Assembly (NCBI GenBank): GCA_023381695.1 | Contig: JAMCQP010000042.1 | Location: 1 to 39,061 of the forward strand | Origin: Bacillota bacterium | GTDB lineage: Bacteria > Bacillota > UBA5301 > JAMCQP01 | Length of the DNA stretch: 39,061 bases | Reading direction: 5' to 3' | Shown: in pieces, positions 38,886 to 39,061 of the stretch | How the letters are laid out: each line of letters opens with the position of its first letter | How positions within the stretch are numbered: the stretch's first letter is position 1 | Translations under genes and position numbers: made by a program | The notes under the pieces: generated by a model | Databases searched by the model: none | What the model saw: the letters and a program-made list of their open reading frames with translations, nothing else | What the model was told of the DNA's origin: nothing

Positions 38886-38935
38886 TTACCACTCTTTCCA
38901 GGCGGCCTCATAGTAACGCAGCAAGACCGGATTGA
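38886..38935 (-). other. possible 3' exon of a gene interrupted by the intron
   Basis: Directly after the proposed intron 3' end, one minus-strand frame reads NPVLLRYYEAAWKEW and stops with TAA at 38886-38888. It has a protein-like composition but is too short to identify. The same frame stays open back to the window edge, so a wholly coding interpretation of 38886-39061 is the alternative. From 38797 to 38885 I see only three CTGCTTC 7-nt repeats (about 38822-38841). Confidence 0.35.
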
Positions 38936-39061
38936 GTGGGTAGAAGGCACCCCTCACGGGGTGCCAGCCCCCGTTGCGACTGGACGTGCAGTTTTCCCGC
39001 ATCCAGCCACTCCAATGCTGTCCCTTAGCAGGGAGACTCGAAAAGCTTCAACTGATGCGTT
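38936..39061 (-). mobile_element. 3' end of a group II intron (domains V and VI), cut by window edge
   Basis: On the minus strand, GGCTGGATGCGG-GAAAA-CTGCACGTCCAGTC (38977-39008) folds like domain V. The loop is GAAAA, lower-stem pairs are preserved by compensatory changes relative to the usual GAGCC...GGTTC form, and the catalytic triad position reads GGC instead of AGC. It is followed by a domain VI-like hairpin (38938-38972) with an 8-bp GGCACCCC/GGGGTGCC stem and the CTACCC segment that normally holds the branch-point A. The intron would end near 38936. The reverse transcriptase, if any, lies outside the window. Confidence 0.55.

Noticed and set aside
38886-39061. A plain partial protein-coding gene ending NPVLLRYYEAAWKEW
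   Set aside because: It was kept only as an alternative. The ordered domain V- and VI-like hairpins with compensatory changes are a better explanation for most of the stretch.

Overview
The window looks like a chromosomal segment of an anaerobic, fairly GC-rich member of the Bacillota (Firmicutes). Evidence is the strong GGAGG-type ribosome binding sites with frequent TTG/GTG starts, SigA-type promoters, a YhaM-type exoribonuclease, anaerobic glycerol-3-phosphate dehydrogenase, a cytosolic [NiFe] hydrogenase with all its maturation genes, and Rex-type operators. One secreted protein has the features of an outer-membrane beta-barrel (signal peptide, amphipathic strands, terminal Phe), so the organism may be one of the diderm Bacillota. 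No rRNA, tRNA or CRISPR array was seen.

Layout, left to right. 1-3126: end of an aldo/keto reductase and a MoxR ATPase / CoxE-like VWA pair (minus). 3341-7280: aminotransferase, Uma2-family protein, methyltransferase, a ParE/Phd toxin-antitoxin pair and a beta-carbonic anhydrase. 7306-11796: a heterodimeric ABC exporter with one degenerate ATP site, preceded by a PhnP-like metallo-hydrolase (all minus). 11983-15524: YhaM nuclease, MFS transporter, small zinc-ribbon protein, beta-barrel protein. 15696-20362: chemotaxis receptor with a SigD-like promoter, Mrp ATPase, NapH-like ferredoxin membrane protein and a transmembrane-only MgtE. 20316-24781: glpA-glpB-glpC operon (minus) behind a promoter and a leader terminator hairpin. 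24783-27837: DUF2461 protein, family-5-like uracil-DNA glycosylase, a coiled-coil tail-anchored protein and an unusual membrane-anchored protein resembling part of a solute-binding protein. 27930-38606: one long minus-strand operon hydB-hydG-hydD-hydA-protease-hypA-hypB-hypF-hypC-hypD-hypE encoding a group 3b-type [NiFe] hydrogenase and its assembly machinery. 38886-39061: what looks like the 3' end (domains V and VI) of a group II intron running in from the right.

How it works together: GlpABC feeds electrons from glycerol-3-phosphate into the cell's redox pool. The hydrogenase exchanges electrons between H2 and NAD(P)H. Two Rex-like sites flank the hydrogenase promoter, which suggests that the NADH/NAD+ ratio gates hydrogen metabolism.

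The most unusual feature is scattered over the whole window. At least a dozen short degenerate tandem repeats sit inside loops or at the ends of otherwise conserved proteins (HypB, HypD, HypE, GlpA, the glycosylase, the VWA protein, the exporter, the MFS protein) and at gene junctions. Inside genes the unit length is always a multiple of three (9, 15, 21 or 27 nt).
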